A DNA stretch of 64,000 bases from contig QBYG01000001.1 in the NCBI GenBank assembly GCA_003282945.1, forward strand, positions 54,074-118,073. Reading direction: 5' to 3'. The notes below the pieces were generated by a model, which saw nothing but the letters and a program-made list of their open reading frames with translations, was not told the DNA's origin and ran no database searches. Shown here piece by piece: positions 26,434 to 37,911 of this stretch (positions are counted from its first letter, which is position 1; every line of letters starts with the position of its first letter). This stretch comes from Pelagibacteraceae bacterium AG-325-E23. Lineage in GTDB: Bacteria > Pseudomonadota > Alphaproteobacteria > Pelagibacterales > Pelagibacteraceae. The translations under genes were made by a program, and so were the position numbers.

Positions 26434-27927
26434 TTATTCCATAGTTGGCATAATAAATTCAGGATTTGACCTTATGCCTGAAGGCCATCTAGAGGTAATA
26501 GTTTTCAATTTTGTATAAAATTTAACTCCTTCCATGCCATGCATTCCGCTATCTCCAAACAATGATCTTTTCCATCCACCAAAACTATGAAATGCCATAG
26601 GAACTGGTATTGGAACATTTATTCCAACCATTCCAACTTGGATTTTACTTGCAAAAGTTCTTCCTGCATCACCATCTCGAGTATAAATACTTACACCGTT
26701 TCCATACTCATGCTCATTTATCATTTTGGTTGCTTCTTCAAAAGTTTTTACTCTTACCACTGATAGAACAGGACCAAAAATCTCTTCTTTATAAATTCTC
26801 ATATCAGTAGTTACATGATCAAACAAACATCCACCTATATAAAAACCATTTTCATACCCTTGAAGTTTTAGATCTCTACCATCAAGAGCTAATTTAGCTC
26901 CCTCTTTTACTCCTAAATCAACATATCCTTTTACTTTTTCTAAATGTTGTTTTGTAACAAGAGGACCCATTTCTGAGGATTTATCCATACCAGGACCAAT
27001 TTTTAATGCTTCAGCTTTTTTTACTAACCTGGATACTAACTCATCACCAATATCACCAACTGCTACTGCAACAGATTGAGCCATACATCTTTCACCTGCA
27101 GATCCATATGCAGCACCCATTAGACCATTTACAGCTCCTTCTAAATCGCAATCGGGCATCACCACTAAATGATTTTTAGCTCCGCCTAATGCTTGAACTC
27201 TTTTTTCATTTTTGGCAGCATTCTCATATATATATTTAGCTATAGGTGTTGATCCAACAAAGCTTAAAGCTTTAATATCATTGTTTGAAAGTATAGCGTC
27301 TACAACTTCTTTATCTCCATTGACGACATTAAAAACTCCAGCAGGAAGACCGGCTTCGTGAAGTAATTCTGCTAATCTCATTGGACATGAGGGATCTTTT
27401 TCTGATGGTTTAAGAATAAAAGTATTTCCACATGCTATAGCTAATGGAAACATCCACATTGGCACCATTGCAGGAAAATTAAAAGGTGTTATTCCAGCAG
27501 CTACACCTAAAGGCTGTCGCATGGAATAACTATCAACATTTGTTCCAACATTCTCAGAAAATTCACCTTTAAGCACATGAGGAATTCCACATGCAAACTC
27601 GACAACCTCCAATCCTCTTATTAATGATCCTTTTGCATCCTCATAAACTTTTCCATGTTCAGAGACAATTAACTTTGTTAATTCATCAAAATTTTTTTCT
27701 ATAAGTTCTTTAAACTTAAACATTATCCTGGCTCTTTGAAGTGCAGGCTTAAGTGACCATGTATCAAAGGCTTTCTTAGCAATTTCTACTGTTTTATCTA
27801 AATCTGATTTAGTAGCTAAAATAACTTCTGATTCTTGCTCTCCAGTAGCAGGGTTAAAAACTTGTCCTTTTCTTCGTGAAGTACCATCTATTACTTTTCC
27901 ACCAACGAAATGTTTGATTATATTCAT
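26434..27927 (-). CDS. mmsA: CoA-acylating methylmalonate-semialdehyde dehydrogenase
   Basis: An aldehyde dehydrogenase that oxidises methylmalonate or malonate semialdehyde to propionyl-CoA or acetyl-CoA. The QPLGVAAGITPFNFPAM block, the catalytic cysteine in AGERCMAQSVAVAVG and the C-terminal SFGGWKRSLFGDSGMHG are typical of MmsA. It has 497 residues. It sits inside the TCA gene run between sdhB and mdh, which is not the textbook order. It could serve valine, beta-alanine, or the 3-hydroxypropionate branch of DMSP/acrylate use; the sequence does not decide between these. Confidence 0.9.
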   Translation of the reverse strand: MNIIKHFVGGKVIDGTSRRKGQVFNPATGEQESEVILATKSDLDKTVEIAKKAFDTWSLKPALQRARIMFKFKELIEKNFDELTKLIVSEHGKVYEDAKGSLIRGLEVVEFACGIPHVLKGEFSENVGTNVDSYSMRQPLGVAAGITPFNFPAMVPMWMFPLAIACGNTFILKPSEKDPSCPMRLAELLHEAGLPAGVFNVVNGDKEVVDAILSNNDIKALSFVGSTPIAKYIYENAAKNEKRVQALGGAKNHLVVMPDCDLEGAVNGLMGAAYGSAGERCMAQSVAVAVGDIGDELVSRLVKKAEALKIGPGMDKSSEMGPLVTKQHLEKVKGYVDLGVKEGAKLALDGRDLKLQGYENGFYIGGCLFDHVTTDMRIYKEEIFGPVLSVVRVKTFEEATKMINEHEYGNGVSIYTRDGDAGRTFASKIQVGMVGINVPIPVPMAFHSFGGWKRSLFGDSGMHGMEGVKFYTKLKTITSRWPSGIRSNPEFIMPTME

Positions 27928-27951
27928 GAGTGAAATTATTTAATTAAGTAA

Positions 27952-28722
27952 TTAGGCCGTTGCAAGCATTTTCTTTATCTCTGCAATAGCTTTTGCAGGA
28001 TTCAAGCCCTTTGGGCAAGCATTTGTACAATTCAAGATAGTATGGCATCTATAAAGCTTAAGTTCATCAGCTACTTTTTTAAGTCTTTCTTTTCTATCTT
28101 CATCTCTACTATCAATTATCCACCTATAAGCCTGAAGTAATACAGCTGGACCTAAATATTTTTCACCGTTCCACCAATAACTTGGGCAAGACGTTGAACA
28201 ACACGCACACATAATACATTCATATAATCCATCTAATTTTGCTCTGTCATTTTTAGATTGGATATTCTCTTTATCATTTACTTTTGAGGTTTTTAACCAA
28301 GGTTCAACAGACTCATATTGTTTATATAATGTGCTTAAATCACCGATTAAATCTTTTAAGACTTTTAGATGTGGTAAAGGATAAATATCAATATCTCCAT
28401 CCAGTTCAGAATGGGACTTCGTGCATGCTAAACCATTTTTTCCATTCATATTCATCGCACAAGATCCACAAACTCCATGGGCACAAGATCTTCTGTAAGC
28501 TATAGAAGGATCTATTTCATTTTTTATTTTGTTTAAAACATCAAGGACTTTAGACGAACAATTATCCATATCAACTTCATAGGTATCAAGTCTTGGATTT
28601 TCATTTTTTGATGGATCCCATCTATAAATATTTATTTTTCTAATATTTTTTGAACCTGTTTTATCTTTATAATATTGACCTATTTCTACCTTTGAGTTTG
28701 CAGGTAAATTTAATTGAACCAT
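27952..28722 (-). CDS. sdhB: Succinate dehydrogenase iron-sulfur subunit
   Basis: Carries electrons from the flavin to the quinone site of complex II. The [2Fe-2S] motif is [16 protein letters not shown] plus a later Cys. The [4Fe-4S] and [3Fe-4S] motifs are [13 protein letters not shown] and [17 protein letters not shown]. It has 256 residues and starts at the sdhA stop. Confidence 0.97.
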   Translation of the reverse strand: MVQLNLPANSKVEIGQYYKDKTGSKNIRKINIYRWDPSKNENPRLDTYEVDMDNCSSKVLDVLNKIKNEIDPSIAYRRSCAHGVCGSCAMNMNGKNGLACTKSHSELDGDIDIYPLPHLKVLKDLIGDLSTLYKQYESVEPWLKTSKVNDKENIQSKNDRAKLDGLYECIMCACCSTSCPSYWWNGEKYLGPAVLLQAYRWIIDSRDEDRKERLKKVADELKLYRCHTILNCTNACPKGLNPAKAIAEIKKMLATA

Positions 28723-30497
28723 TAATACACTCTTTCCTGTGGAGGAAAATATTGTACATCATTTGTAAGTGTTGATCTATGAACAGGTCTGTAATTAATT
28801 TTAGTTTTTGAACCATTACACCAAGACAGAGTGTGTTGCATATAATTCTCATCATCTCTCTTTGGAAAATCTTCTCTTGCATGAGCTCCTCTGCTTTCTT
28901 TTCTATGATACGCAGAGTCCATTGTAGTTATTGCTTGTCTTATTAAGTTGTCAAATTCTAGTGTTTCAACTAAATCTGTATTAAAGATTAATGACTTATC
29001 TTTTACAGAAAGAGAGTCCATTCCATCATAAGGTTTTCTAATTTCATCAACGCCTTCCTTTAATGTTTTCTCAGTTCTAAATACAGCGCACTTTGATTGC
29101 ATTGTTTTTTGCATTGAAAGTCTCAGTTCAGATGTTGGATTTGAACCCTTTGAGTTTCTTAATTTGTCAAATCTATCTAAACATCTATCCGTTTCATTTG
29201 TATCAATTTCATCATGCTTCATTCCAGGCTTTACTAACTCTGCAGCTCTTTTCGCTGCAGCTCTTCCAAAAACAACTAAATCTATTAATGAGTTTGAACC
29301 TAATCTATTTGCGCCATGGACAGAAACGCATGCTGCTTCTCCAATAGCCATTAACCCAGGTACAGTTTTTTCAGATCCATTTAATGTTAAAACTTCTGCT
29401 TTATAATTTGTTGGTATTCCACCCATATTATAATGCACTGTAGGTACTACTGGTATAGGTTCCTTAGTTACATCAACATTTGCAAATAATTTTGAAGCCT
29501 CTGATATTCCTGGAAGTCTCTCATCGATAACTTTTGGATCCAAATGATCAATGTGAAGATGAACATGATCTTGTTCTTTTCCAATACCTCTTCCCTCATT
29601 AATTTCTATTGCAATTGATCTACTTACAACATCTCTAGATGCTAAATCTTTTGCTTTAGGAGCATAACGCTCCATAAATCTTTCACCTTTTGAATTTACT
29701 AGATAACCACCTTCTCCTCTTACACCTTCAGAAATTAATGTTCCATGACCATATATTCCCGTTGGATGAAATTGTACAAATTCCATGTCTTGTAAAGGTA
29801 ATCCAGCTCTTAAAGCCATAGCATTACCATCTCCGGTGCAAGTATGAGCTGAAGTAGCTGAGTAATACACTTTTCCATACCCTCCTGTTGCAATAATTGT
29901 TGTGTGGGATCTAAATCTGTGAATTGTTCCATCATTAAGGTTCCAAGCAATTATACCTTTGCATGCTCCATCTTTCATTATTAAATCTAGCGCAAAGTAT
30001 TCAATAAAAAATTCGGTATTATGTTTTAAAGCTTGTCCATACAATGTGTGAAGTATTGCATGTCCAGTCCTATCTGCTGCTGCACATGTTCTTTGAACCG
30101 TTTCATTTCCATAGTTTTTTGTCATACCCCCAAAAGGTCTTTGATAAATTTTTCCTTCCTCAGTTCGACTAAATGGAACACCATACTTTTCTAATTCAAG
30201 AACAGCAGCTGGTGCTTCTTTACATAAATATTCAATAGAATCCTGGTCACCTAACCAATCAGCACCTTTGACTGTGTCATACATGTGCCATCTCCAGTCA
30301 TCTTCTCCCATATTTCCAAGTGCTGCGGAAATACCACCTTGGGCTGCAGATGTGTGACTTCTTGTTGGGAATACTTTTGATACACATGCGGTTTTTAGAC
30401 CGGCCTCACTTAGGCCAACAGCTGCTCTTAGTCCAGATCCACCTGCACCTAAAACAACTACATCATATTCATGATCAATAATTTTGTACGCACTCAT
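28722..30497 (-). CDS. sdhA: Succinate dehydrogenase flavoprotein subunit
   Basis: The catalytic subunit of complex II. The FAD fold begins [16 protein letters not shown]; the covalent-flavin His lies in [16 protein letters not shown]; the substrate site includes [11 protein letters not shown] and [11 protein letters not shown]. It has 591 residues and ends in a standard SdhA C-terminal helical domain. Confidence 0.98.
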   Translation of the reverse strand: MSAYKIIDHEYDVVVLGAGGSGLRAAVGLSEAGLKTACVSKVFPTRSHTSAAQGGISAALGNMGEDDWRWHMYDTVKGADWLGDQDSIEYLCKEAPAAVLELEKYGVPFSRTEEGKIYQRPFGGMTKNYGNETVQRTCAAADRTGHAILHTLYGQALKHNTEFFIEYFALDLIMKDGACKGIIAWNLNDGTIHRFRSHTTIIATGGYGKVYYSATSAHTCTGDGNAMALRAGLPLQDMEFVQFHPTGIYGHGTLISEGVRGEGGYLVNSKGERFMERYAPKAKDLASRDVVSRSIAIEINEGRGIGKEQDHVHLHIDHLDPKVIDERLPGISEASKLFANVDVTKEPIPVVPTVHYNMGGIPTNYKAEVLTLNGSEKTVPGLMAIGEAACVSVHGANRLGSNSLIDLVVFGRAAAKRAAELVKPGMKHDEIDTNETDRCLDRFDKLRNSKGSNPTSELRLSMQKTMQSKCAVFRTEKTLKEGVDEIRKPYDGMDSLSVKDKSLIFNTDLVETLEFDNLIRQAITTMDSAYHRKESRGAHAREDFPKRDDENYMQHTLSWCNGSKTKINYRPVHRSTLTNDVQYFPPQERVY

Positions 30498-30499
30498 AA

Positions 30500-30823
30500 C
30501 TATATATTAAATACTAAGATAATTATTATTAATGGAAATACTATAGCAAAGATATTTAATGATTTATTTGCGGCATTTTTGATTTTTTCGTCCTCAATAT
30601 AATCTTCAAAAACCTCACTAATGCTTAAAGCTGAGAAAAAATATGCAAAAATCAAAAAAAGACTAAATAATAACTTAGATGGTTGAGATGTTATGAATAA
30701 AAGTAATTCATTATAACCTTTGTCATAAACAGAGGCCAAATGTATAGAAAACCACAGCATTAATGGTAGTAAAATTGCAGAACTTACTTTTAGAAAAAGC
30801 CATTTCTTTGTTACAGATCCCAT
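30500..30823 (-). CDS. sdhD: Succinate dehydrogenase membrane anchor SdhD
   Basis: A 107-residue protein with three hydrophobic segments (about residues 14-32, 50-68 and 88-106). The identification rests on position between sdhC and sdhA and on the [19 protein letters not shown] start typical of SdhD. It helps form the quinone and haem site. It overlaps sdhC by 1 base. Confidence 0.88.
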   Translation of the reverse strand: MGSVTKKWLFLKVSSAILLPLMLWFSIHLASVYDKGYNELLLFITSQPSKLLFSLFLIFAYFFSALSISEVFEDYIEDEKIKNAANKSLNIFAIVFPLIIIILVFNI

Positions 30824-31206
30824 TAAATTAAGTGCCTTCCTATGAGAAAAATTATAACAGTAAGAGGAAATGATCCAACCAGAACTATTAATCCAGTTAC
30901 TTTTGTAGTTTTCTGCTCAAATCCGTAACCTAAATCCATGATCAAATGCCTTATTTCGCTGAGCATTTGAAATGTAAAAGACCAAATAACTCCTAAACAA
31001 ACAAATTTACCAACTAAAGATGACAAGAAAAAATTAGTAAATACATAATTTTCCTCTCCTAATAATAAAGATGCTATCCAAATACCTATCAAAGTTATTG
31101 TAATGAAGTTTATTATACCAGTTACTCTGTGTGATATTGAAACTAATGAAGAGATGTGCCAGTTATAAATTTGTATATGTGGCGATATTGGATTTTTATT
31201 TTCCAT
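30823..31206 (-). CDS. sdhC: Succinate dehydrogenase cytochrome b556 subunit SdhC
   Basis: A 127-residue membrane anchor with three predicted membrane segments. SPHIQIYNWHISSLVSISHRVTG is the SdhC signature (SxxHRxTG), and a haem-ligand His region HLIMDLG lies in the second segment. Its first 11 bases overlap the end of asd, so translation of the sdh genes may be coupled to asd. Confidence 0.93.
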   Translation of the reverse strand: MENKNPISPHIQIYNWHISSLVSISHRVTGIINFITITLIGIWIASLLLGEENYVFTNFFLSSLVGKFVCLGVIWSFTFQMLSEIRHLIMDLGYGFEQKTTKVTGLIVLVGSFPLTVIIFLIGRHLI

Positions 31207-32206
31207 AAAAATCTTTTTCTACTAAAGCCTCAGCAATTTCAACTGCATTAAGTGCAGCACCTTTTAACAAATTATCAGACACAATCCACAAATTAATTGA
31301 ATTTGGTTGAGAAGAATCCTCACGAATTCTTGATATGAATGTTTCAAATTTGTCTTCAGCTTCAACAGGGGTAATGTATCCTCCATCTTTTTGCTCATCA
31401 ACTACCTTACATCCTGGTGATGTTGATAAGACATTTCTTATTTCTTCTAAGTTATGTTTTTTGTTGAATTCAACATTCACACTTATGGAGTGAGAAACTA
31501 GAACAGGGATTCTTACACAAGTAGATGTAATATTAATTTTACTATCTAAAATTTTTTTTACCTCATCATGATTTTTTTGCTCTTCTTTTGTGCTTCCATT
31601 TTCAAGAAAACTATCAATATGAGGTATAGCATTAAAAGCAATTTGCTTAGTAAAATTTTTTGACTCAACATCTTTATTTTCCAACACTTCTTTAGTTTGA
31701 GATATAAGTTCATCCATACCAGCTTTGCCTGCTCCTGATACTGATTGATAGGTTGATGCAACTATTCTTTTTACATTATACAAATCATGTAATGGTTTGA
31801 GAGCTACGACTATTGGTATTACTGAACAATTGGCATTTGCTATAATATTCTTATTTTTAAATTTAGATAATTCTTTGGAATTTACCTCTGGAACAATTAA
31901 AGGAATTTCTGGATCTTTTCTAAAGAATTTTGAATTATCAATTACAATGGTTTTTTCTGCTGCTATCGGTGCCCATTTTTCAGCAATTGAAGAACCAGCT
32001 GCAAAAAAAGCAATTTTTACTTTTGAGAAATCAAATTGTTCTAAATTACTAACAGTATGCTCTTTTCCTAAAAAATTAATTTTTTTTCCTTCACTATTTG
32101 AAGACGCAACTAAATAAGCCTCTGTTATTGGAAAGTTTTTTTTTTCCAAAACTTCTATTAATTTACGACCTACGTTTCCTGTCGCTCCTACTATTGCTAT
32201 ATTCAT
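31196..32206 (-). CDS. asd: Aspartate-semialdehyde dehydrogenase
   Basis: Reduces aspartyl phosphate to the semialdehyde, the branch point to lysine, diaminopimelate, threonine and methionine. The NADP loop VGATGNVGRKL starts near residue 5; the catalytic Cys is in IANANCSVIPIVVALKPL; the later RIPVLVSHS block is conserved. It has 336 residues. It is 19 bases downstream of dmdA and overlaps sdhC. Confidence 0.95.
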   Translation of the reverse strand: MNIAIVGATGNVGRKLIEVLEKKNFPITEAYLVASSNSEGKKINFLGKEHTVSNLEQFDFSKVKIAFFAAGSSIAEKWAPIAAEKTIVIDNSKFFRKDPEIPLIVPEVNSKELSKFKNKNIIANANCSVIPIVVALKPLHDLYNVKRIVASTYQSVSGAGKAGMDELISQTKEVLENKDVESKNFTKQIAFNAIPHIDSFLENGSTKEEQKNHDEVKKILDSKINITSTCVRIPVLVSHSISVNVEFNKKHNLEEIRNVLSTSPGCKVVDEQKDGGYITPVEAEDKFETFISRIREDSSQPNSINLWIVSDNLLKGAALNAVEIAEALVEKDFYGK

Positions 32207-32225
32207 GATATTTTAAAGTTTTATA

Positions 32226-33356
32226 CTAAATGAAAGGTAAATCACAAACTTTTCCATCAAAATCAGAGCCATTTATATTGATTTTAAAGGTTTTCGAAGT
32301 CTCAAAGTGTGGTTTGTTAATCATTGCAATCCCAATGACTTGTTTAAATGTTGGATTGTAACAACCAGATCTTAATTCTCCAATTACATTATTATTTTCA
32401 TCTACTAGATCCATCGAGCCATTAACACTTATTTCCTTGGCATCAATTTTTACTCCCATAAGTTTTTTTTTAATTCCTTCAGCTTTAATTTTTTTCAGTT
32501 TTTCTTTACCTAAGAAATCGACATCACTATCTATATTTACATACTTATCAAAACCACATTCATATGGATTGTCTCCATTATCCATATCATTCCCATGCGA
32601 AAGTAATCCACTTTCAATACGTTCGATTAGGTTAGGGCCTCCTGGCTGAACATTAAATTCTTTACCAATTTCAAATAGATGATCGTATAATTTTAAACCA
32701 GAGTCATTGTGTTCAACATAAATTTCATAGCCACCTTGTTTAGACCACCCGGACCTTGCAATTAAGTGCTTATCACCACCAAATTCAAAATAATCAAAGC
32801 CAAAAAATTTTAAATTTGCAATTTTTTCCCCAAAAACCTTTTCCATTAACTTAAATGACTTTGGACCTTGCACTGCCATAATATCAATATCAGGCTCAAC
32901 AATTTTAACATCAAAATTTTTTCCAATAGCTAGTCCTTTTGCAAATAATATTACATCTGTATCAGCAATAGAAATCCACCATTTATTCTCATTAAACTTC
33001 AAAACAACTGGATCATTAATTAAGCCGGCATTATCATCTATAATTGGACAGTAATAACATCTTCCCTCTTTCGATTTTGATAAATCTCTACAAGTCATCA
33101 ACTGAACTAATTTTGCAGAGTCTTTTCCCGTAATTTCTACTTGTCTTTCAGCAGCTACATCCCAAATTTGAACATTTTCTTTTAAATGATGATAAGAATC
33201 TTCTACTGAACCAAATGCTGCTGGGAGCAACATATGATTATAAATACTGTAAGCGGTGACACCCTGTTTTTCAATTCTAGAGGTATAAGGTGTCCCTCTA
33301 AGTCTTCTTGATTTAGCTATTAAAAAAGTTTTCATTTTTTTGAGCATTACTGCCAT
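32226..33356 (-). CDS. dmdA: DMSP demethylase (tetrahydrofolate-dependent)
   Basis: Transfers a methyl group from dimethylsulfoniopropionate to tetrahydrofolate, giving 3-methylmercaptopropionate, the first step of the demethylation route. The protein has the GcvT fold. [29 protein letters not shown] and [15 protein letters not shown] are, as I recall the Pelagibacter enzyme, near-identical to it, and are unlike ordinary glycine-cleavage T proteins. dmdB and dmdC lie directly upstream on the same strand, which supports the assignment. Starts at Met1, Met4 or Met8 (33356, 33347, 33335) are all possible; none has a strong Shine-Dalgarno. Confidence 0.93.
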   Translation of the reverse strand: MAVMLKKMKTFLIAKSRRLRGTPYTSRIEKQGVTAYSIYNHMLLPAAFGSVEDSYHHLKENVQIWDVAAERQVEITGKDSAKLVQLMTCRDLSKSKEGRCYYCPIIDDNAGLINDPVVLKFNENKWWISIADTDVILFAKGLAIGKNFDVKIVEPDIDIMAVQGPKSFKLMEKVFGEKIANLKFFGFDYFEFGGDKHLIARSGWSKQGGYEIYVEHNDSGLKLYDHLFEIGKEFNVQPGGPNLIERIESGLLSHGNDMDNGDNPYECGFDKYVNIDSDVDFLGKEKLKKIKAEGIKKKLMGVKIDAKEISVNGSMDLVDENNNVIGELRSGCYNPTFKQVIGIAMINKPHFETSKTFKININGSDFDGKVCDLPFI

Positions 33357-33384
33357 CTTATTTGATTTTTGTAAAGAAACTATA

Positions 33385-35013
33385 TTAGTTTAATTCTTTA
33401 GCTTGTTTTCTCAGCTCAAACTTTTGAATCTTTCCAGTAGATGTTTTTGGTAGAGGAGCAAACACGACTTTTTTAGGAAGTTTAAATCCAGCAAGAGTTT
33501 CCCGACAAAATGTAATAATTTCCTCTTCTGAGCTTGATTTACCTTCGATTAATTCAACAAAAGCACAAGGTGTTTCACCCCATTTCTCATCAGGTTTTGC
33601 TACAACAGCTGCTAGTGATACGGCGGGATGTTTTGAAATCGTATTTTCTATCTCAATAGATGAAATATTTTCCCCACCTGAAATTATAATATCTTTTGAT
33701 CGGTCTTGAATTTTTATGTAACCACTTGGGTGAGTTACAGCTAAATCTCCAGAATGAAACCAACCTCCATCCATTGATTTTTCTGTTGCTTCTTTGTCTT
33801 TAAAATAACCTTTCATTACAACATTTCCTCTAATCATTATTTCACCCATTGTTTTTCCATCATGAGGAACAGGCTTCATGGTTTCAGGGTCCATTACAAT
33901 AACACCCTCTGTATTAGGATACCTTACTCCTTGTCTTGCTCTAATTTCGTTTTGATTATTTTGATCTAATTCATCCCATTCTTCATTCCATGCACACTGC
34001 AAAATATGACCATAGGTTTCCGTAAGACCATAAACATGCATTACTTCAAAGCCTAACTTTTGCATTTTTTCAAAAATTATACTCGGAGGAGGGGCGCCTG
34101 CAGTTAATACATACACTTTTCTTTTTAACTCTTTTTGCTGATCCTGAGGTGCATTAGCTAACATATTTAAAACTATTGGTGCTCCACCAAAATGAGTAAC
34201 TTCATACTTATCAATTAATTCAAATATTTTTTTTACATCAATATTTCTCAAACAAATTACTCGACCATGTATCATTGACATTGTCCAAGGATAACACCAT
34301 CCATTACAATGAAACATTGGTACTGTGTATAAAAAATTTAATTGATTAGGCATATTCCATGCAACTGCACTTCCTGTTGCCATTAAATATGATCCTCTAT
34401 GATGATAAACAACTCCTTTTGGATTACCAGTTGTTCCAGAAGTATAACCTAATGCAATAGCTTGCCACTCATCTTTTGGCATTTTCCATTTAAAATTTTC
34501 ATCTCCAGAATTTAAAAACTCCTCATATTCCAACGATCCTATATTTTTAGAATCGGTTAGTTTTGCATCTTTATCATTTATATCAATTATAGTAATTTTT
34601 GAATTAACTTCCTCTAAGGCTTTTTTTACTACATCATGAAATTGTCTATCTACAATTAGCACCTTTGCTTCACTGTGATTTAAAATGTAACTAATTGTTT
34701 TAGAGTCTAATCTTGTATTAATTGCATTAATAACTGCTCCAACCATTGGTATTGAGTAATGAGCTTCAAATATTTCGGGTGTATTAAAAGCTAAAACAGA
34801 TACCGTATCACCTGTTTTAATTCCTAATTTATCTAATGCACTAGCAAACTTAATACATCTTTTGTAAACTTCACTCCAAGTGTATTTCCTACTTTCATAA
34901 ACTACTGCTTCGTAGTTTGGATAAATATCTTTTGCTCTTTCTAGAAATGATAAAGGGGTTAATGGAACATAATTGGCATCGTTTTTATCCAAATTTGTTT
35001 CATAAGGATTCAT
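33385..35013 (-). CDS. dmdB: 3-methylmercaptopropionyl-CoA ligase
   Basis: An AMP-forming acyl-CoA synthetase that activates methylmercaptopropionate with CoA and ATP. The P-loop-like motif [13 protein letters not shown], the [10 protein letters not shown] block and the catalytic lysine in [13 protein letters not shown] are present. It has 542 residues. DmdB function is inferred from its place between dmdA and dmdC; sequence alone gives a medium-chain or methylthio acyl-CoA ligase. It is 2 bases from dmdC and 28 from dmdA. Confidence 0.88.
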   Translation of the reverse strand: MNPYETNLDKNDANYVPLTPLSFLERAKDIYPNYEAVVYESRKYTWSEVYKRCIKFASALDKLGIKTGDTVSVLAFNTPEIFEAHYSIPMVGAVINAINTRLDSKTISYILNHSEAKVLIVDRQFHDVVKKALEEVNSKITIIDINDKDAKLTDSKNIGSLEYEEFLNSGDENFKWKMPKDEWQAIALGYTSGTTGNPKGVVYHHRGSYLMATGSAVAWNMPNQLNFLYTVPMFHCNGWCYPWTMSMIHGRVICLRNIDVKKIFELIDKYEVTHFGGAPIVLNMLANAPQDQQKELKRKVYVLTAGAPPPSIIFEKMQKLGFEVMHVYGLTETYGHILQCAWNEEWDELDQNNQNEIRARQGVRYPNTEGVIVMDPETMKPVPHDGKTMGEIMIRGNVVMKGYFKDKEATEKSMDGGWFHSGDLAVTHPSGYIKIQDRSKDIIISGGENISSIEIENTISKHPAVSLAAVVAKPDEKWGETPCAFVELIEGKSSSEEEIITFCRETLAGFKLPKKVVFAPLPKTSTGKIQKFELRKQAKELN

Positions 35014-35014
35014 T

Positions 35015-36778
35015 CTAATTAAATTTGTAATTCATAATATAATTACTTCCAGTAGTTGCAGTAATAAAACTACTTTCTATCCTAGGAAGTACTCTATTAA
35101 AGAAAAATTTGGCAGTTTGGATTTTGTCCTCATAAAAATCTTTATTGCTTTCGTATTCTTTGAAGGAAACTTCTAGAACTTTTAGCCAAGCATGCCCAGT
35201 CGCAACTAAACCAAGAACTTTTAAATAGTCATTACATGCTCCACTTGCATCTTCTGGAGAATTTTTTATTTTTTCCTTCATCCAAATAGTAAATTTTGAC
35301 AAAATATCAAGATGATAGTTAAGTTGTTTTACAAAAGGTTCAGCTTTTTCGTCAGTTATTTTAATCTCGTCTTTAACCAGGTTTAGATAGTTTTCAATAA
35401 TATCACCATTTTTGGTGATCAGTTTTCTGAAGACTAAGTCAGCAGCTTGAACTGAGTTTGTTCCTTCATAAATAGGAGTAATTCTGTTGTCTCTGTAGAA
35501 TTGTTCAATACCTTGATCTTTCGTAAATCCATACCCTCCATGAATTTGCATTGCTTCACTTGTTATCTCCATTGCATTGTCCGTGAAGAGCGATTTAACA
35601 ACTGGAGTCATTAATGAAACAAGATCTGAGGCTTCTTGTTTTATTTTTTCATCAGAATGATTTAAGCTAACTTCAATTTGTTGAGACAGCCAGAAACTCA
35701 AAGCTCTTTGTCCCTCTATCATGGACTTCATACTCAAAAGTGACCGTCTAATATCAACGTGATCAATAATAAAATCTGCACCATTATTTGATTTTGAATT
35801 AAATGCCTTACCTTGTTTTCTTTCTTTGGCATAAGTAAGAGAATTTTGGTATGCAATTTCAGAAATGCCTAATCCTTGAATCCCAACGATAATTCTCTCC
35901 AAATTCATCATTGTGAACATAGAGTTAAGGCCTTTGTTTTTAGGTCCAATCATATAACCAACAGCATCATCAAAATTTAGCACACATGTTGCAGACCCTT
36001 TAATACCCATTTTGTTTTCTATTGAACCTGTTGAAACTCCGTTTCTTGGCCCGACTGATCCATCTTTGTTTAAAACAAATTTTGGAACTAAAAATAAACT
36101 GATACCTTTTGTTCCTGCTGGTGAATCTGTTGATCGAGCTAATACTAAATGAATAATATTTTCTGTTAAATCTTGATCACCAGAAGTAATAAAAATTTTT
36201 TGACCACTAATTTTGTAAGTTCCATCATTCTGATCTACTGCTTTAGTCTTTAAAAGACCTAAGTCTGTTCCACATACTGGTTCTGTTAAACACATAGTAC
36301 CACTCCATTTACCCTCAACCATTTTAGGCAAATAAGTATTTTTTATTTCATCATCAGCGTGCCTTAACAAACAGTTATATGCTCCAATAGTCAACTCACT
36401 GTAAAGTTTAAAAGATAAGCTTGCCGATGATAACATTTCATCAAAGAAAGTACTGACTGTTTTAGGCATTCCTTGCCCACCATATTTTGGATCACAAGAT
36501 AAGGAAATCCATCCATCCTCTATAAATTTTTGATAAGCTTCCTTATATCCTGGAGGTGTTCTAACTACTCCATTTTCTAAAATAGCTGGCGTTTCATCTC
36601 CACTTTTTGCAAGAGGTAAAATTAAGTTTTGAGTAATTTTTGCTGCTTCGTCTAAAATATCTTTAACTAATTCTGTGTTAACTTCTTTATATTTTTCAAT
36701 TTCATTATATTTTTTATTGTTTCTCAATTTGTCAAAGAGAAACATCATATCATCTACAGGTGCATTATAAGTTGGCAT
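35015..36778 (-). CDS. dmdC: 3-methylmercaptopropionyl-CoA dehydrogenase
   Basis: An FAD acyl-CoA dehydrogenase expected to form methylthioacryloyl-CoA. At 587 residues it belongs to the long ACAD group that includes DmdC. Visible motifs are MCLTEPVCGTDLGLLKT (FAD/substrate), MQIHGGYGFTKD and the catalytic glutamate in IYEGTNSVQAADL, followed by the extra C-terminal helical domain of this group. Position directly before dmdB supports the assignment. No dmdD-type hydratase is next to it. Confidence 0.87.
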   Translation of the reverse strand: MPTYNAPVDDMMFLFDKLRNNKKYNEIEKYKEVNTELVKDILDEAAKITQNLILPLAKSGDETPAILENGVVRTPPGYKEAYQKFIEDGWISLSCDPKYGGQGMPKTVSTFFDEMLSSASLSFKLYSELTIGAYNCLLRHADDEIKNTYLPKMVEGKWSGTMCLTEPVCGTDLGLLKTKAVDQNDGTYKISGQKIFITSGDQDLTENIIHLVLARSTDSPAGTKGISLFLVPKFVLNKDGSVGPRNGVSTGSIENKMGIKGSATCVLNFDDAVGYMIGPKNKGLNSMFTMMNLERIIVGIQGLGISEIAYQNSLTYAKERKQGKAFNSKSNNGADFIIDHVDIRRSLLSMKSMIEGQRALSFWLSQQIEVSLNHSDEKIKQEASDLVSLMTPVVKSLFTDNAMEITSEAMQIHGGYGFTKDQGIEQFYRDNRITPIYEGTNSVQAADLVFRKLITKNGDIIENYLNLVKDEIKITDEKAEPFVKQLNYHLDILSKFTIWMKEKIKNSPEDASGACNDYLKVLGLVATGHAWLKVLEVSFKEYESNKDFYEDKIQTAKFFFNRVLPRIESSFITATTGSNYIMNYKFN

Positions 36779-36804
36779 AAATATACTTTAGAATAAATGT
36801 CTAA

Positions 36805-37911
36805 TTATTGCAATTTTGAAATTATCGCATCTCCCATCGCTGATGTTGATACTTCTTTCATTCCTTTTGAGAATATATCCTTAGTTCTAAGTCCTTGATC
36901 AAGTACGTCTTGAACTGCTTTTTCTAAACTATCTGCCTCTTTATCTAGGTCTAAAGAATATCTTAAAGCCATTGCAAAACTCAGTATTGTTGCTATTGGA
37001 TTAGCAATACCTTGACCTGCTATATCAGGTGCTGATCCATGAACTGGCTCATATAAAGATCTCATATTACCGTTTTTATCTTTAGCTCCAAGAGACGCGG
37101 ATGGCAAAAGTCCTAGCGAACCAGTCAACATTGCAGCTTCATCTGATAACATATCGCCAAAAAGATTATCTGTTACTATCACATCAAATTGTTTAGGATT
37201 TCTAACTAACTGCATTGCACAATTATCTGCTAGCATATGTTTTAATTCTACATCACTATATTCTTTTTCATGAATTGCTTGAACTTCTTCTTTCCATAAT
37301 TGACCTGCCTCCATGACATTCGACTTTTCACAAGAAGTGACTTTGTTATTTCTTTTTCTGGCTAGATCAAATGCAACACGGGCTACTCTCTCAATTTCAC
37401 TAGTAGTATAGACATGAGTATTAATTCCTTTTCTTTCGCCATTATCAATTGGTTTTATCCCTCTAGGTTCACCAAAGTAAATCCCACCCGTTAATTCTCT
37501 AACAAAAAGAATATCTAAATTAGAAACAAACTCAGGCTTTAAACTTGAGGCATCAACAAGTTGTTTGAAACAAATTGCAGGTCTCAAATTTGCAAATAAT
37601 TTTAATTCTTTTCTTAATTTTAATAGAGCTCTCTCTGGTTTTTTTGAAAAATCAATATTGTCCCATTTTGGTCCACCAACTGCACCCAGTATTACTGCTG
37701 CACTTTCTTGTGCCTTATAAAATGCTTCATCAGTTATTGGAGTTCCATGTTTGTCATAAGCAGCACCACCAACCAAATCTTGGTCAATTTCAAAATCCAA
37801 GGATTTATTTGAGTTTAACCATTCAATTATTTTTTTAACTTCAGCAATTACCTCAGGACCGATACCATCCCCTGGTAATAATAAAATTTTTCTTTTTTTA
37901 ATTTTAATCAT
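36805..37911 (-). CDS. leuB: 3-isopropylmalate dehydrogenase
   Basis: NAD-dependent oxidative decarboxylation in leucine synthesis. The start region shows [11 protein letters not shown], the substrate arginines lie around [18 protein letters not shown], and [17 protein letters not shown] plus [18 protein letters not shown] are diagnostic. It has 368 residues and overlaps leuD by 8 bases. Confidence 0.96.
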   Translation of the reverse strand: MIKIKKRKILLLPGDGIGPEVIAEVKKIIEWLNSNKSLDFEIDQDLVGGAAYDKHGTPITDEAFYKAQESAAVILGAVGGPKWDNIDFSKKPERALLKLRKELKLFANLRPAICFKQLVDASSLKPEFVSNLDILFVRELTGGIYFGEPRGIKPIDNGERKGINTHVYTTSEIERVARVAFDLARKRNNKVTSCEKSNVMEAGQLWKEEVQAIHEKEYSDVELKHMLADNCAMQLVRNPKQFDVIVTDNLFGDMLSDEAAMLTGSLGLLPSASLGAKDKNGNMRSLYEPVHGSAPDIAGQGIANPIATILSFAMALRYSLDLDKEADSLEKAVQDVLDQGLRTKDIFSKGMKEVSTSAMGDAIISKLQ

